From Atlantibacter subterraneus (lineage in GTDB: Bacteria; Pseudomonadota; Gammaproteobacteria; Enterobacterales; Enterobacteriaceae), in the NCBI RefSeq assembly GCF_027853245.1, contig NZ_JAPTZM010000002.1: a stretch of DNA of 64,000 bases. One strand, 5' to 3'. How positions within the stretch are numbered: the stretch's first letter is position 1; every line of letters begins with the position of its first letter. Of this stretch, positions 1-9,300 are shown piece after piece. A program made the position numbers and the translations under genes. The notes under the pieces were generated by a model. The model was not told the origin of the DNA, did no database searches, and saw nothing but the letters and a program-made list of their open reading frames with translations.

Positions 1-331
1 AAGGATGGTTATGGGCCAGTATCACTGCTGCCGCGTTAAAGTACAGGGCACGTTTAACCACCTCCCGGGGATGCACCTCGGTGCGGTTAATCGTGCCGGT
101 AAAGAGCGTCTCATGGGCAATCAGCTGATTCTGGTTGTCCAGATACAACACCCGGAACTCTTCCCGCTCAAGCGCGGCCATATGCAGTCGCAGCCATTCA
201 CGGACGGCGTGTGTGGAGGTGAAGGCCACCCCGGGCTCATGCAGATGTCTGTCCAGAACCCTGAGTGCCCGCTGGATGAGACGCCGGTCCTGTGGCGTTA
301 TCTCGCCGGGTAAAAAGGAAAGCTGTTTCAT
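1..331 (-). CDS. yfjY: RadC/YeeS-family JAB-domain protein (YfjY-like), C-terminus off the window
   Basis: The minus-strand reading starts at ATG 331 behind a GGAGGA ribosome site and runs off the left edge, so only about 110 N-terminal residues are visible. They begin MKQLSFLPGEITPQDRRLI and reach the metal-binding HNHPSG-type region at the edge. This is the RadC-like family carried by CP4-type elements (YfjY, YeeS, YkfG). The JAB1/MPN fold is a predicted metal hydrolase, and no DNA-repair role has been firmly shown. It lies 15 bases downstream of klcA, the same order as yfjX-yfjY in K-12 CP4-57, and is probably in its operon. Family assignment is strong; the exact paralogue is less certain because the C-terminus is missing. 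Confidence 0.85.
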   Translation of the reverse strand, partial: MKQLSFLPGEITPQDRRLIQRALRVLDRHLHEPGVAFTSTHAVREWLRLHMAALEREEFRVLYLDNQNQLIAHETLFTGTINRTEVHPREVVKRALYFNAAAVILAHNHP

Positions 332-346
332 TCGTTGTTCCTCCGG

Positions 347-826
347 TCAGTCAATGATGCGCAGAATGGCGTGGGCTTCTGGATGCTGCAGGGCGTAGTC
401 CCGCAGACGGTAATAGTGCGCGGTCATCGCGTCACACTCTGTACGGCAGGCGTGATGGCTGTATTCAATCAGGCAGACGGCAATACCTGCGGCTTCTGCG
501 CTCATTTCCACGCCATTACCGTTCAAATTATTGAACAGACTCCATGTCTCATTGCGGTCAGCATCGGGTGCCATAAAGGCCCCGCCGTTGCTCAGCGTGT
601 AAAACTGCCAGATGCCACCGCTGTAATCCGCGCAGAAGCGGTTCATCCAGGCGAAGATGCGGGGCTCCAGGGTTATCCACTGCGGAATAGTGCCGAAGTG
701 CTGCGGCCAGAAGCTGATACGCATTCCATCAGGCATCACAGTGGCATGAAGTAATTTATCTCCGGTCGGCTCTTTCTGGCTGTGATTATGATGATCATTG
801 TGTTTTGACGTTGTGTCGTTATACAT
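347..826 (-). CDS. klcA: KlcA/ArdB-family antirestriction protein (YfjX-like)
   Basis: The protein has 159 residues and the characteristic family core GGIWQFYTLSNGGAFMAPD near residues 70-90. KlcA/ArdB proteins protect incoming DNA against type I restriction without being DNA mimics. The start at 826 has an AAAGGA ribosome site nine bases upstream. A His/Asn-rich N-terminal stretch (KHNDHHNHSQ) makes this copy slightly longer than typical members of about 140-150 residues. Downstream is the radC-like gene, the normal CP4 arrangement. Its presence on an element that also carries EcoRII restriction-modification suggests the two serve different stages: establishment versus maintenance and defence. 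Confidence 0.9.
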   Translation of the reverse strand: MYNDTTSKHNDHHNHSQKEPTGDKLLHATVMPDGMRISFWPQHFGTIPQWITLEPRIFAWMNRFCADYSGGIWQFYTLSNGGAFMAPDADRNETWSLFNNLNGNGVEMSAEAAGIAVCLIEYSHHACRTECDAMTAHYYRLRDYALQHPEAHAILRIID

Positions 827-1002
827 AGTGATTTTCCTTTCGGTTATTACAGTCGCAGATATGCCGCAGGCGGGTTTCCTGTCAGGGCTTACAATGCGGT
901 ATATGAGAAATTCCCGCGAACGGGATATGGATTTGGAGAGAATGGAGAGCGTAAAGTCAGGCTATCTGGCCCCAAGTACCGGTGTGTTTTTTTGCCTGCA
1001 GC

Positions 1003-1090
1003 TGACTGAACAGAACGAGCATGTTCTCCGTCATCAACCACAGTGCACTATTGAGCTTCACATCCCCGTCGATACGCCAGCGTGACGTTA
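1003..1090 (-). pseudogene. Remnant of the 3' end of a DUF932 (YfjQ-like) gene
   Basis: The minus strand here matches, with scattered changes, the last 80-90 bases of the intact yfjQ copy at 11439 onward (stop-proximal region coding the KLNRALWVMAE-type ending). Nothing upstream continues the reading frame. I read it as the scar of a deletion that removed a second yfjQ-like gene upstream of klcA. Boundaries are approximate because similarity fades. Confidence 0.6.
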
Positions 1091-1220
1091 CGATAAAGTG
1101 TTTATCCACCGATAAGGGGCGATCATCGGCTCGTACTGCTTAGGGTGTGAGGTATCGAAGTCAGCAATTGCTCAAAGGCCTGAGAGCAGCCAGATTTTTG
1201 CATACGGAGATCTCTGCGTG

Positions 1221-1258
1221 AAAAATAAAAAACCTCGCAACCAATAATGGATGCGAGG
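1221..1258 (-). terminator. Rho-independent terminator or leader hairpin
   Basis: On the minus strand a CCTCGCA/TGCGAGG stem is followed directly by TTTTTTATTTTT. It lies about 130 bases upstream of the DUF932 remnant, echoing the hairpins in front of the intact yfjQ and yfjP genes, so it may be the leader hairpin of the lost gene rather than the end of an operon. Confidence 0.6.
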
Positions 1259-1499
1259 GATTCACAGAGATAATATCTATATGAAATAATTTATAATTCA
1301 AGCAGATAACTTAAAGCTGTAGTTGCGTCAATTATAAATTTCAGATCGTGGGTGACTGGCAGCCATGTGCCAGAAGCGGACACTGTTCACAATATCGAGT
1401 TAATCATTGGATATGTTGATCGCTCCCATTGAAAAATTTCACATTATCCAATATATCAATGTTGAGGCTTCCCTCTTACACCTCTAAAGGATAACTATC

Positions 1500-1628
1500 A
1501 TGGGTCTTAAACCTGGTCCAAAACCAATTGCTAAATCGACAGGAAAACCGGATCAACGTCGACGTGATAATAAAGATACTCCTGGTAATACCCCGGGACT
1601 AAAGCCTAGTAAATCTACAGGGAAATAA
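1500..1628 (+). CDS. 42-residue basic peptide with an internal KPG/KSTGK repeat
   Basis: ATG 1500 has AAGGA nine bases upstream and opens a 42-codon frame beginning MGLKPGPKPIAKSTGKP and ending GLKPSKSTGK. The motif LKP(G)..KSTGK occurs at both ends, so the peptide looks like two copies of a short unit around a charged middle (DQRRRDNKD). It is strongly basic and proline/glycine-rich, with no membrane segment and no cysteine. It is convergent with the helicase gene of the Shango-like operon and ends just before a shared terminator hairpin. I do not recognise a named family. The ribosome site, codon use and hairpin support a real gene. Confidence 0.55.
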   Translation: MGLKPGPKPIAKSTGKPDQRRRDNKDTPGNTPGLKPSKSTGK

Positions 1629-1633
1629 AAAAT

Positions 1634-1664
1634 TCAGGGTATATATGTCTTATTTATACCCTGA
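1634..1664. terminator. Bidirectional terminator between the small peptide and sngC
   Basis: TCAGGGTATA and TATACCCTGA form a perfect 10-bp stem around an 11-base loop. On the minus strand the stem is followed by ATTTTTTATTT, so it should terminate the helicase operon. On the plus strand it closes the small-peptide gene, with a weaker T-tract. Confidence 0.75.
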
Positions 1665-1680
1665 TTACATATCCAGATTA

Positions 1681-3876
1681 CTAAAGATGTTTCTGCAACC
1701 AGATGCGCGTACCTTCTGTTTCATACGCCTTTGCACCATAACCTTTCGCAAGAAGGGACTCTGGTAAATACTCGTCATATTTATCTAAGTACTTTTCTGG
1801 AACATCTGTGGCAAGATCAAATGCAGATGGCAAGCCTGACAACAGCATTTCTTTGAGCGCGTGCTGAACGGAAGCTACACTGGAGTTATCGATTTCTATA
1901 ACGCCAGCAAATGAATTTGCTTTAAAACCACAACGTATGAGCAAGGCTGTAATCGTATTGACAACTTTATCCCCCATCCAGGGTATTACGTAACAGTGTT
2001 GTCCACTCGTAATAAAACACTCATTTTGAAGTTTAAAACGCTGAAAGTTACTACAGCCTTCCGCAAATAGGTTTCTGGCGGCAGTATCGGCATAATCTAC
2101 TTTCTTGCTACCTATTGCTATGCGGTAATCACCTTCCCTATAGATAGCGAGCATTTCCTGACGAACGGCATCATGAACAGACATACCTCCCCCACTAAAT
2201 TGTGGTGGCTGACCGCCTTTGGTTGCCTCTACATAGATAACTTTTTTCTCTGTCTCGATCTCTGTCACTTTCCAGCGCCGCCCACCGAAGATGATGTGTT
2301 GGTCTGGTAGCAGTGGGGAGTCCACAGGCACTGTTCCAAGGATTCTGTTTCCGGTGATAATGCGGAACTCTTCTGGTGTATTGAACACGGCATAAAAAGT
2401 ATAATGGTTAGTCAGTTTCTCCCCCTCTGCCCCAACAACCATTTCGCCGCTAGCAAGTTGAGTGAGTAGGCCACATGCTCCCATATGTTTAAGCAGGCTT
2501 TTGAAATCGTTTAAATCTACATTTCTGAACGGCCCTGTCTGGCATAGTTGTGACCAGAGCTGGTCGGCACGAACTCCACCCCATTGTGCGGTAATTGCAA
2601 GAATCTGGTGTAGCAGCGTGGAGTAATGCATCTGCCGGGAATCGGCAGGCTCAAACCATTGTTTAGAGATCATCAACCTGATCATTGCCATCGACTGCAC
2701 CAACTGGAGTCGTAGGTGATCAACGATACTGCTACTCACAGTAAGCTCATTTTCTGTAATTAGCATTCTGAGTACTGACGGGGAATCGCGTCGCCCAGAA
2801 CGCCCCATTCGCTGGCGCAAACTGGAAACAGAATGCGGAGGCGTAACTTGGATAACCGACTTAACCTTACCGATATCAATTCCCAACTCAAGCGTCATTG
2901 TACAAACAGCTGTTGTGGGCAAATTTCCTTTCTGAAGACGAGATTCAAGCACCTCACGTAATTCCTTGGCAAGGGAACCATGGTGGGGGAAAAATTCATT
3001 CGGAACAATTTGTTCCTCACACATGTCGCTCAGCGTTGCCGCAATGCTTTCAGTGCGTTTTCGGCTGTTTGCAAAGACCAAATGAGAATCGCCACGGCAA
3101 AGTCTAAAAATGTCAGCGCAAACGTCATGTTCAGCTGAACTCTGAAGTTCTTCCTCATTTTGGATCACTCGCTCCAGGTACCCTTTGACCTGTACCTGAA
3201 GAGTGGCCATGCTATTACTATCTGTAACAGTTACGCAGGGGAGTCGTTTGTCCGGGCGCAACATTTCGGGCACTTTCTCCAGTTCCCCCAGCGTGGCACT
3301 CAACGCAACGCGGGGAATTGGATTTACCTGGCATCCTAGCACATGGTCAATTCTATTGAGCAGAGAAAGCAGCTGTACACCACGCTCTGAACCAATAAAA
3401 GCATGAAACTCATCAATAACGATGTATGCGACTGAAGAAAACGCCTGTTTGAGCCAGCCCATTGAATTTATGAGCAAAGACTCAAGTGACTCAGGTGTAA
3501 TCAGTAAAATGCCAGCAGGGTTCGTCCGAGCCTTCTTCTTTTTGCTTTGTGGTACATCCCCGTGCCAGGGAGTCACTGGCATTTCCAATGCATCTCCAAG
3601 GCTCCCAAGACGACGGTACTGATCGTTAATCAATGCCTTCAACGGACTGATATAGACGATGCCAAATCCATTCGTGAGATCTGCAACTGCCGAACAGGCA
3701 GGAAGAAAGAAAGCCTCTGTTTTACCCGCTGCTGTACCTGCACTGATTAGCACGTCTCGATCACGGGCTAAAATTGCCGGGATAGAACTCTCCTGCAAGG
3801 GCCTTAATGTCGACCACCCCTGCTTGTAAACCCACTTACGGACGCGGGGATCGAGGCTATCGTAGGCACTGCTCAT
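1681..3876 (-). CDS. sngC: SF2 DEAD/DEAH-box helicase, SngC-like (Shango defence)
   Basis: The 731-residue protein has a Q-motif-like start (LRPLQESSIPAIL), Walker A GTAAGKT at residues 47-53, motif II DEFH, motif III SATLGE, and motif VI QRMGRSGRRD. It is therefore an active-looking ATP-dependent helicase with a long C-terminal region of unknown fold. Its ATG overlaps the stop of the upstream ATPase gene by four bases (ATGA), which implies translational coupling. The three-gene set (TerB-domain protein, BREX-type ATPase, helicase) is the composition reported for Shango anti-phage systems. The identification rests on domain combination and order, not on a database hit. Confidence 0.78.
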   Translation of the reverse strand: MSSAYDSLDPRVRKWVYKQGWSTLRPLQESSIPAILARDRDVLISAGTAAGKTEAFFLPACSAVADLTNGFGIVYISPLKALINDQYRRLGSLGDALEMPVTPWHGDVPQSKKKKARTNPAGILLITPESLESLLINSMGWLKQAFSSVAYIVIDEFHAFIGSERGVQLLSLLNRIDHVLGCQVNPIPRVALSATLGELEKVPEMLRPDKRLPCVTVTDSNSMATLQVQVKGYLERVIQNEEELQSSAEHDVCADIFRLCRGDSHLVFANSRKRTESIAATLSDMCEEQIVPNEFFPHHGSLAKELREVLESRLQKGNLPTTAVCTMTLELGIDIGKVKSVIQVTPPHSVSSLRQRMGRSGRRDSPSVLRMLITENELTVSSSIVDHLRLQLVQSMAMIRLMISKQWFEPADSRQMHYSTLLHQILAITAQWGGVRADQLWSQLCQTGPFRNVDLNDFKSLLKHMGACGLLTQLASGEMVVGAEGEKLTNHYTFYAVFNTPEEFRIITGNRILGTVPVDSPLLPDQHIIFGGRRWKVTEIETEKKVIYVEATKGGQPPQFSGGGMSVHDAVRQEMLAIYREGDYRIAIGSKKVDYADTAARNLFAEGCSNFQRFKLQNECFITSGQHCYVIPWMGDKVVNTITALLIRCGFKANSFAGVIEIDNSSVASVQHALKEMLLSGLPSAFDLATDVPEKYLDKYDEYLPESLLAKGYGAKAYETEGTRIWLQKHL

Positions 3877-5189
3877 AGTTTGAAGTTCGCCAGTCCGTCG
3901 TCGTCATCGCTTTCCTCCGTAGTGGTGTCATCCATATCGCTGGGCCGGTCCTCTTCAATCGCCACACCCTCGATTAGTGTTTGCCAGTTCATCGTTCTGT
4001 TTTGTTCCAGCACGGCCAGCATGTCCAGGAAACCTTTTATGGTATTACGGGGGGTACGGAAGTAAGCGTCTCCAATGGTTTTACTACAGTGATGCAGGAA
4101 TCCAGTCAGTGCCTCATCTGGTACCAGATAATTCTCTGGATCTCCACCGGCATAAACATGACGAAGATTTCTCAGCAAAATATACAGTTCCTCAGGGGTG
4201 AGGCTGGCAAGATGCAAAGTGGGGGATGAGTAGTCAATCACTCCTGCTTTTTGCGCGAACCGGTTTTCCGCCAGACGCGACTGGAGCGCCTCATAGCTGT
4301 AAAGACCTTTACGCGGATCGAAAAGAAACTCTGGCGTACCCCCGAGGATAAAACCAATGTTCTCGGCTGAGCCTTGCAGGCAGTCATTCAGGATCCGCAA
4401 AATCTGTTCGTAGTTCGCTGTTCTTGCTTGCGTATTATTCAGCTTAAAGAGGTTCACCATTTCGTCGAGGCTGACCAAAAGACCGGCATAGCCTGCCTGG
4501 CGGACAAAAAGGCTCATCAGCTTCAAAGAATCATAGAATGATGCGTCTGAGATAATAGTCCGAACGTCGAGATCGTTACGGGCATCAGTTTTGGTGGTGT
4601 ACTCTCCCCGCAACCAGCGAATAGCATTGGATTTTAGCGTTTCGTTATCCTGCTCATGCCCGCGCCAGAATGCATCAATGACCTTCGCAAAGTCATATCC
4701 ACCCACCATATCTGACAGAGCTGCCAGGCGTTTATGAATAACTGATGAAACCTCGGAGCCGTCCGTGTCCGCTTCCTTTCTTGCCTCCGTAACGAATCTT
4801 TCAACAACGCTAAGTAACGCATTACCATCCGGCTTGTTTCTGGTGGACATGTTTTTCATAAGCTCAGAATAGAGATTACGAGCCTGACCTCCCGATGAGT
4901 GAATGCGTCTGTCAGGAGAAAGGTCTGCACTGACTGACACCAGCTTCTTCTCTAGCGCAATAGAGCGCACAACACTCAGAAAGAACGTTTTACCAGAACC
5001 ATATTCACCGATGATAAGTCTGAAGCTTGCACCACCGTCAGCAGTCCTCTCAATATCCTGGTGGAGAGCGGTGATCTCATTCACGCGGCCAACCTGGATA
5101 TGCTGAATGCCTATCCTTGGCGTTACACCTGACTTAAGTGACTGAATAATAGCGTCACGTTCTTTCACTCTTATACGTGTTACAGACAT
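3873..5189 (-). CDS. sngB: BREX-type ATP-binding protein (DUF2791-like), SngB-like
   Basis: The 438-residue P-loop ATPase has Walker A GEYGSGKT at residues 61-68 and a Walker-B-like stretch LLVSLDEMVNL. It follows the layout of the ATP-binding proteins called BrxD/DUF2791 near BREX-like loci. The N-terminus (RIGIQHIQVGRVNEI) matches the family's entry into the ATPase fold. The acidic tail (EESDDDDG) may mediate protein contacts. It lies three bases after the TerB-domain gene and overlaps the helicase gene by four bases, so all three should be made stoichiometrically. In Shango this would be the ATPase that partners the helicase. Confidence 0.78.
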   Translation of the reverse strand: MSVTRIRVKERDAIIQSLKSGVTPRIGIQHIQVGRVNEITALHQDIERTADGGASFRLIIGEYGSGKTFFLSVVRSIALEKKLVSVSADLSPDRRIHSSGGQARNLYSELMKNMSTRNKPDGNALLSVVERFVTEARKEADTDGSEVSSVIHKRLAALSDMVGGYDFAKVIDAFWRGHEQDNETLKSNAIRWLRGEYTTKTDARNDLDVRTIISDASFYDSLKLMSLFVRQAGYAGLLVSLDEMVNLFKLNNTQARTANYEQILRILNDCLQGSAENIGFILGGTPEFLFDPRKGLYSYEALQSRLAENRFAQKAGVIDYSSPTLHLASLTPEELYILLRNLRHVYAGGDPENYLVPDEALTGFLHHCSKTIGDAYFRTPRNTIKGFLDMLAVLEQNRTMNWQTLIEGVAIEEDRPSDMDDTTTEESDDDDGLANFKL

Positions 5190-5192
5190 TCA

Positions 5193-7502
5193 CTATCCCT
5201 CTAATTCTTTGGCAATTTCCAGGTCAACCCAGATATCATCATCGGCATCGTCCAGTACTGGAGCATCAACCACCGCATAGGACCAGTCATTGATCACCTC
5301 AAGCGCACCGCCGAGCATCAAATTCAAATTTCCGCACAATTCTGTCGCCTCTTTTCGGGACCACTGTTCTTTCTCCAGCAAACTGCGATAAAGCTGGCTA
5401 TGTGCGGAGTCAAGCCCCCCCGCCTCCGTTGATGAGGCTGGAGCGCTTTCTGGCTCTTCCGGTTCTTCTTCGGTGAAAATTGTGTTCAGCAATTTACGAA
5501 CATCATCCGTGGCAGATTCGTGGCGGGCAAGTACATTAGCATCCAGTGTGAACCCTGCTGCTGGCTGATCAGTTGGTACAGACGAGACGAGATCATGTTC
5601 AGTTGCGGAATGCTGATGGATATTGCTCGAGACAGATGAGGGATCCAGCCCCAAACTTGAATAAATCTTCTCAAGCTGTTTGATTTCGGCAGGCGCTATT
5701 GTCCCATCCGAACAGGCAACACTAACGATAACCTTACCCACAGCAGCTTTTTCCGCGGCCCCCATCAACTCAATCCTACTTTTTATTCCTGTCATATTGG
5801 CTGGGGTATGAAGTTGCCACGTTAAATACGCATGTAGAGAGCGTTTTTCATCATCGGTGAAGCCAGGATTGTTGTTGATGGCATTCTCAAGCACTTTCTG
5901 TTCAGCTTGATCAAGAGAATCGTCAATCAAGGCGACCATCGCCCCTAATCTGAGCGTCATTACGGCTGAGATAAATTCAGGAGAAGGTGAGAAGCGTCCA
6001 CCTTCGGCGGCAGGGAATAGAACAAGTGTCCCATCAACATCCGCCTTCACATGGTGATAATACGGGTCAGGTGCCAGACCGTAACCCATCTTCAGAGCAA
6101 AGGCCTGCATCAAATCGGCCTCTTTTTTATTGATCTTATTGGGGCAACTGGCATTCATATGTGCCCAAAAGTCAGCAACTGAGACTAACCCCTCCTTGAC
6201 GAGGATCGCCTCATCAGCCCAGCGTTTGAATGAGCTTAATATTTTTTCTGCGCTTTCATTAACGATCTCTGAAGGGAGCAGCATAATTGCAGCCGTATCA
6301 TTGACTGACGTACCTTTCCTACCAAGGTAGCGACTATAAGCATCAAGTTCATCTGTACATATATCGGCAAGAGCCATAATTTTCTGGACAGGGCTCTTCA
6401 ACGCACTTGGATCAGGCAGGTCGGGAACAGGAAGTCGAACACCTCGCAAACTAGGACTTGCTGGTGTGTAATCTAACCTTAGGCGCGTTTTATTCGCCTT
6501 AACGACCATCCCTTCACCATATTTGAGGGTGTAACGCCGTTTGAAAAGCGCAGCAAACTCTTTAGCACAGCGGCGAGCCGGGGTACGCAGCGAATACTCG
6601 GTGTAGTTTATTACCCAGTTCAACGCCAGTTCAGCTGATACAGGAACTCCTTCATGTACAGTTTTTGCCAGAGCCAGCTTAAATTGCATGCTGTTGCTGA
6701 AACCTGAATTGCTATCGAGCTCAGTGGCTAAGCCCATGTTCGGGCGCAGAATAGACATGGCTTCGAGTAATTGGGTCGAATATCCACGGAAGGAGCGGTT
6801 CTCAATGAATACCGATCTTAACCGAGCGACTTCATTGAACAGATTACGGAACTCAGCATCAGGGAATTTTGGGTCAGTGGAATCTACGAGCGCTTTTCTT
6901 TCCAGGCCGTAGAGGTAGATAAAAACATAGCCGATAGGACACGATGGATCAGACCTATCGCTGGCAAGCCAACTGACATACGCACCGCGTGCTTCTGGGG
7001 AAAGAGAGGAAAAACTGGGCCAGTATCCTAATGAACTGTCCTCGTAAAGATAAGAAGTAGGTTTTATCTTACATGTGTCATCAATTAATGATGCCTCACT
7101 TCCATCGTCATAATAGCCGCCTGATTCCTGACCGGAGGGCTTCATACGTTGCCCCACGTAAATGTGGCCACCGCTAATTGCTACACCAGCTACAGTTATC
7201 ATCTCACCCGGAAGTACCCATCGAGCTAGTGCACCTGCTGACTTTGAGGTGTTGCGGTAATGATTGGTTGTCACCCGAAGTTCAACACCCCGGCCACCGC
7301 TCAATGTAAAAGTTGCAAGGTTATCGTCTTCACTATCATCGTTTCGCACAACCGCCTCTTTTTTCTTGATGTCAGCGAGCCATTCTTTTGGCGGTGCTTT
7401 CACGGGGTCTGAAGCATAAGACTTTGGAGATTTACGTTTTTTCTTTCTAAAAAACAACAAGTAAATGACAAAAATCGCCGCCAAAAACTTCAATAACTCC
7501 AT
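5193..7502 (-). CDS. sngA: Membrane-anchored TerB_N/TerB/TerB_C protein, SngA-like
   Basis: With the start at ATG 7502 (AAGG nine bases upstream) the protein has 769 residues; a longer reading from 7523 lacks a ribosome site. The N-terminus MELLKFLAAIFVIYLLFF is one transmembrane helix followed by RKKKRK, so the bulk faces the cytoplasm. A TerB_N-type domain follows (about residues 75-230, with LPGEMITVAGVAISGGHIYVG). A TerB-like helical region sits near residues 580-650 (AEKAAVGKVIVSVACSDG) and a TerB_C-type domain at the end (WSRKEATELCGNLNLML). TerB domains are linked to membrane stress and metal-binding systems. As first gene of the operon it probably supplies the sensor or anchor, which is inference. 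Confidence 0.78.
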   Translation of the reverse strand: MELLKFLAAIFVIYLLFFRKKKRKSPKSYASDPVKAPPKEWLADIKKKEAVVRNDDSEDDNLATFTLSGGRGVELRVTTNHYRNTSKSAGALARWVLPGEMITVAGVAISGGHIYVGQRMKPSGQESGGYYDDGSEASLIDDTCKIKPTSYLYEDSSLGYWPSFSSLSPEARGAYVSWLASDRSDPSCPIGYVFIYLYGLERKALVDSTDPKFPDAEFRNLFNEVARLRSVFIENRSFRGYSTQLLEAMSILRPNMGLATELDSNSGFSNSMQFKLALAKTVHEGVPVSAELALNWVINYTEYSLRTPARRCAKEFAALFKRRYTLKYGEGMVVKANKTRLRLDYTPASPSLRGVRLPVPDLPDPSALKSPVQKIMALADICTDELDAYSRYLGRKGTSVNDTAAIMLLPSEIVNESAEKILSSFKRWADEAILVKEGLVSVADFWAHMNASCPNKINKKEADLMQAFALKMGYGLAPDPYYHHVKADVDGTLVLFPAAEGGRFSPSPEFISAVMTLRLGAMVALIDDSLDQAEQKVLENAINNNPGFTDDEKRSLHAYLTWQLHTPANMTGIKSRIELMGAAEKAAVGKVIVSVACSDGTIAPAEIKQLEKIYSSLGLDPSSVSSNIHQHSATEHDLVSSVPTDQPAAGFTLDANVLARHESATDDVRKLLNTIFTEEEPEEPESAPASSTEAGGLDSAHSQLYRSLLEKEQWSRKEATELCGNLNLMLGGALEVINDWSYAVVDAPVLDDADDDIWVDLEIAKELEG

Positions 7503-8075
7503 GATATATAACCTTAAAATCATTCTTCACGCATATTTACAAGCAGTGATGAAGGCAGGGCAAGTGGATTAATCTCAAAATAATACTTCTAAATTGCGAG
7601 GGTTAAAAGCAAATCACAATTAAAATTAACCCAATGATTTAAATGATAAAAATCATTTAATAATGTGTTTAACCAGCAGTGAAATCTTAAGGTGTTAAAA
7701 CCTGTTAGGCCATTCGTCTCTAAATGATGTTGTACTACTGCTACGTTAACATGCGAGCAAATGTACTGCGGATGCACATCTGACCACTGTATGATGATAC
7801 TTACCTATTCGCTGAGAATGTCGGCAACTTTATGGCAGGGAAGCTTTTAGAGACTATACCGTCTCGAATTTCCGTTTATCGCTCTCAGCAGACCTTCAGC
7901 ATCCTAAGCTTGTCTGCTGTGGGCCAGGAGCGGTCATTTATACGTAGTAGCTCAATGACTGCTTCGTACATAAAGCTGTCATTGGACTTTCTGACCTTAC
8001 AAGGTAATCTGGCTTGCAAGGAAGCCGACCTTGCGGGACCGGTATAACGCACTGTTATATGCTATAGGAGGGCTA
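7503..8075. other. Intergenic region between sngA and the Lit-like gene
   Basis: About 570 bases separate the divergent sngA and Lit-like genes. The part near sngA is AT-rich (7580-7660) and should hold its promoter. A downstream part (7860-7960) carries degenerate sequence with the phrases AGCAGACCTT and GAGCGGTCATT that recur loosely at 9105-9145, on the other side of the Lit-like gene. This suggests remnants flanking an inserted gene. I see no credible ORF with a ribosome site here. Confidence 0.4.
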
Positions 8076-8999
8076 GTGGAAACGACAGACATTGTTCGAA
8101 AACTTTTTGACGGTGTTGTTCCTGAGAGAGCATCAGAGATTGAATCTATCGCTAACGATTATGATGCCCAGTTCCGACTGATTGCTGACCGCGAAGGATT
8201 TAACTTAGATGCTGGAGGGTTCTCCGCAATCCAGTACACCAGCAGATCAATGCGTCAAATGTGGCTTTTCGGTTATGCGGGAAGGCAGGCGTTACATTGT
8301 TATTCTTCGTTGATCGTATTGTTCAAATCATTCGGTACCACTCTCGACATAAACGAAATCAACAAGATTCCAGATCAGGCAGCAGAAGATGAAGCCTTCA
8401 AGTCGATACTTGATGCAGTGAAAGACCTGAGCACTGCATTTCATGAAGACGACTTTGAATGGCCAGTGGCTATTCCTGATCCTGAGAAGGGTAGGCCGTC
8501 AGATTCAGAGCGCGCTGCAGTATATGATCTCACGTGCATGGCTACGGCATATGTATTTTTACATGAACTGAAGCACGTAATTTTCTCAGCTGAAGGAAAT
8601 GCACCGGAAGACCCGAAGGACGAAGAATATCTGTGTGATCAGTTCGCTAAAGATATGATGATATCCAAGATCGATCAGTACGCCGCAAGCAGTGGGTATC
8701 CCCCGGAAAAGGTTAGGATGAAGCGTATGATGGGGATCGCTCTAGCATCCGCCTTTATCCTTTTCGCAACAGGAAGAAACCGCCTCGCGGGTTCAGAGAC
8801 TCATCCTCCCATTTACGGGCGTTGGTCGGCGACTGTGCAAGATGTCAATTTACCGGAAGATGACTGGTTCTGGCTGTATTTTTCCTCATTCGCCCTTGCG
8901 TTGCTGAAATATCATTCAATAACCATTCAGCCGAAGATCGTAAAGGATTATAAATCGCTATGCTTTGACCTAATCGCAGATCTTGAAAATGGCATATAA
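8076..8999 (+). CDS. Lit-like (peptidase U49) zinc metalloprotease, candidate abortive-infection protein
   Basis: I choose GTG 8076 because a strong AGGAGG lies four bases upstream; the in-frame TTG at 8031 has none. The 307-residue product has the zinc motif HELKH, followed about 25 residues later by EEYLCDQFA, which supplies a further acidic ligand, the layout of peptidase U49. The known member, phage exclusion protein Lit, cleaves EF-Tu after T4 infection and stops translation. Target and trigger for this protein are unknown. The gene stands alone, divergent from the Shango-like operon, and looks like an independent defence insertion. An unrelated HExxH protease fold remains possible. Confidence 0.65.
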   Translation: METTDIVRKLFDGVVPERASEIESIANDYDAQFRLIADREGFNLDAGGFSAIQYTSRSMRQMWLFGYAGRQALHCYSSLIVLFKSFGTTLDINEINKIPDQAAEDEAFKSILDAVKDLSTAFHEDDFEWPVAIPDPEKGRPSDSERAAVYDLTCMATAYVFLHELKHVIFSAEGNAPEDPKDEEYLCDQFAKDMMISKIDQYAASSGYPPEKVRMKRMMGIALASAFILFATGRNRLAGSETHPPIYGRWSATVQDVNLPEDDWFWLYFSSFALALLKYHSITIQPKIVKDYKSLCFDLIADLENGI

Positions 9000-9246
9000 C
9001 AAGGTAATCAAATTCGGTCGCCGGACGCTCATTCCTCGCGCCGTTTATTGCGGGAGTTACTGAGCGGCAGCTTCTGGCACAAAAATGAAATAGAATCTTC
9101 TATCATTGAATGACCGCTCTTTGTCTGAAGCAGACCTTATTGACCTTGATTTCTGTCCGCTCTGTGCTGTGAGTTCAACGGGTCAAAGCTCATTCTTATA
9201 ATGTAAATAATACCGGTCGGGACATTTCAGGCTATGGGTAAAAGAA

Positions 9247-9277
9247 AACCCCGGCAGCCAGGAGGTTGTCGGGGTTG
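9247..9277 (-). terminator. Terminator downstream of yfjT
   Basis: On the minus strand AACCCCGACA pairs with TGCCGGGGTT with one mismatch and is followed by TTCTTTT. It lies about 25 bases beyond the yfjT stop and should end the yfjR-yfjT transcript. Confidence 0.7.
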
Positions 9278-9300
9278 GTTTGTGGGAGAAAATGCGGGTA

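Noticed and set aside
7589..7777. Minus-strand ORF of 62 codons upstream of sngA
   Set aside because: No ribosome site, odd composition, and it fills the expected promoter region.
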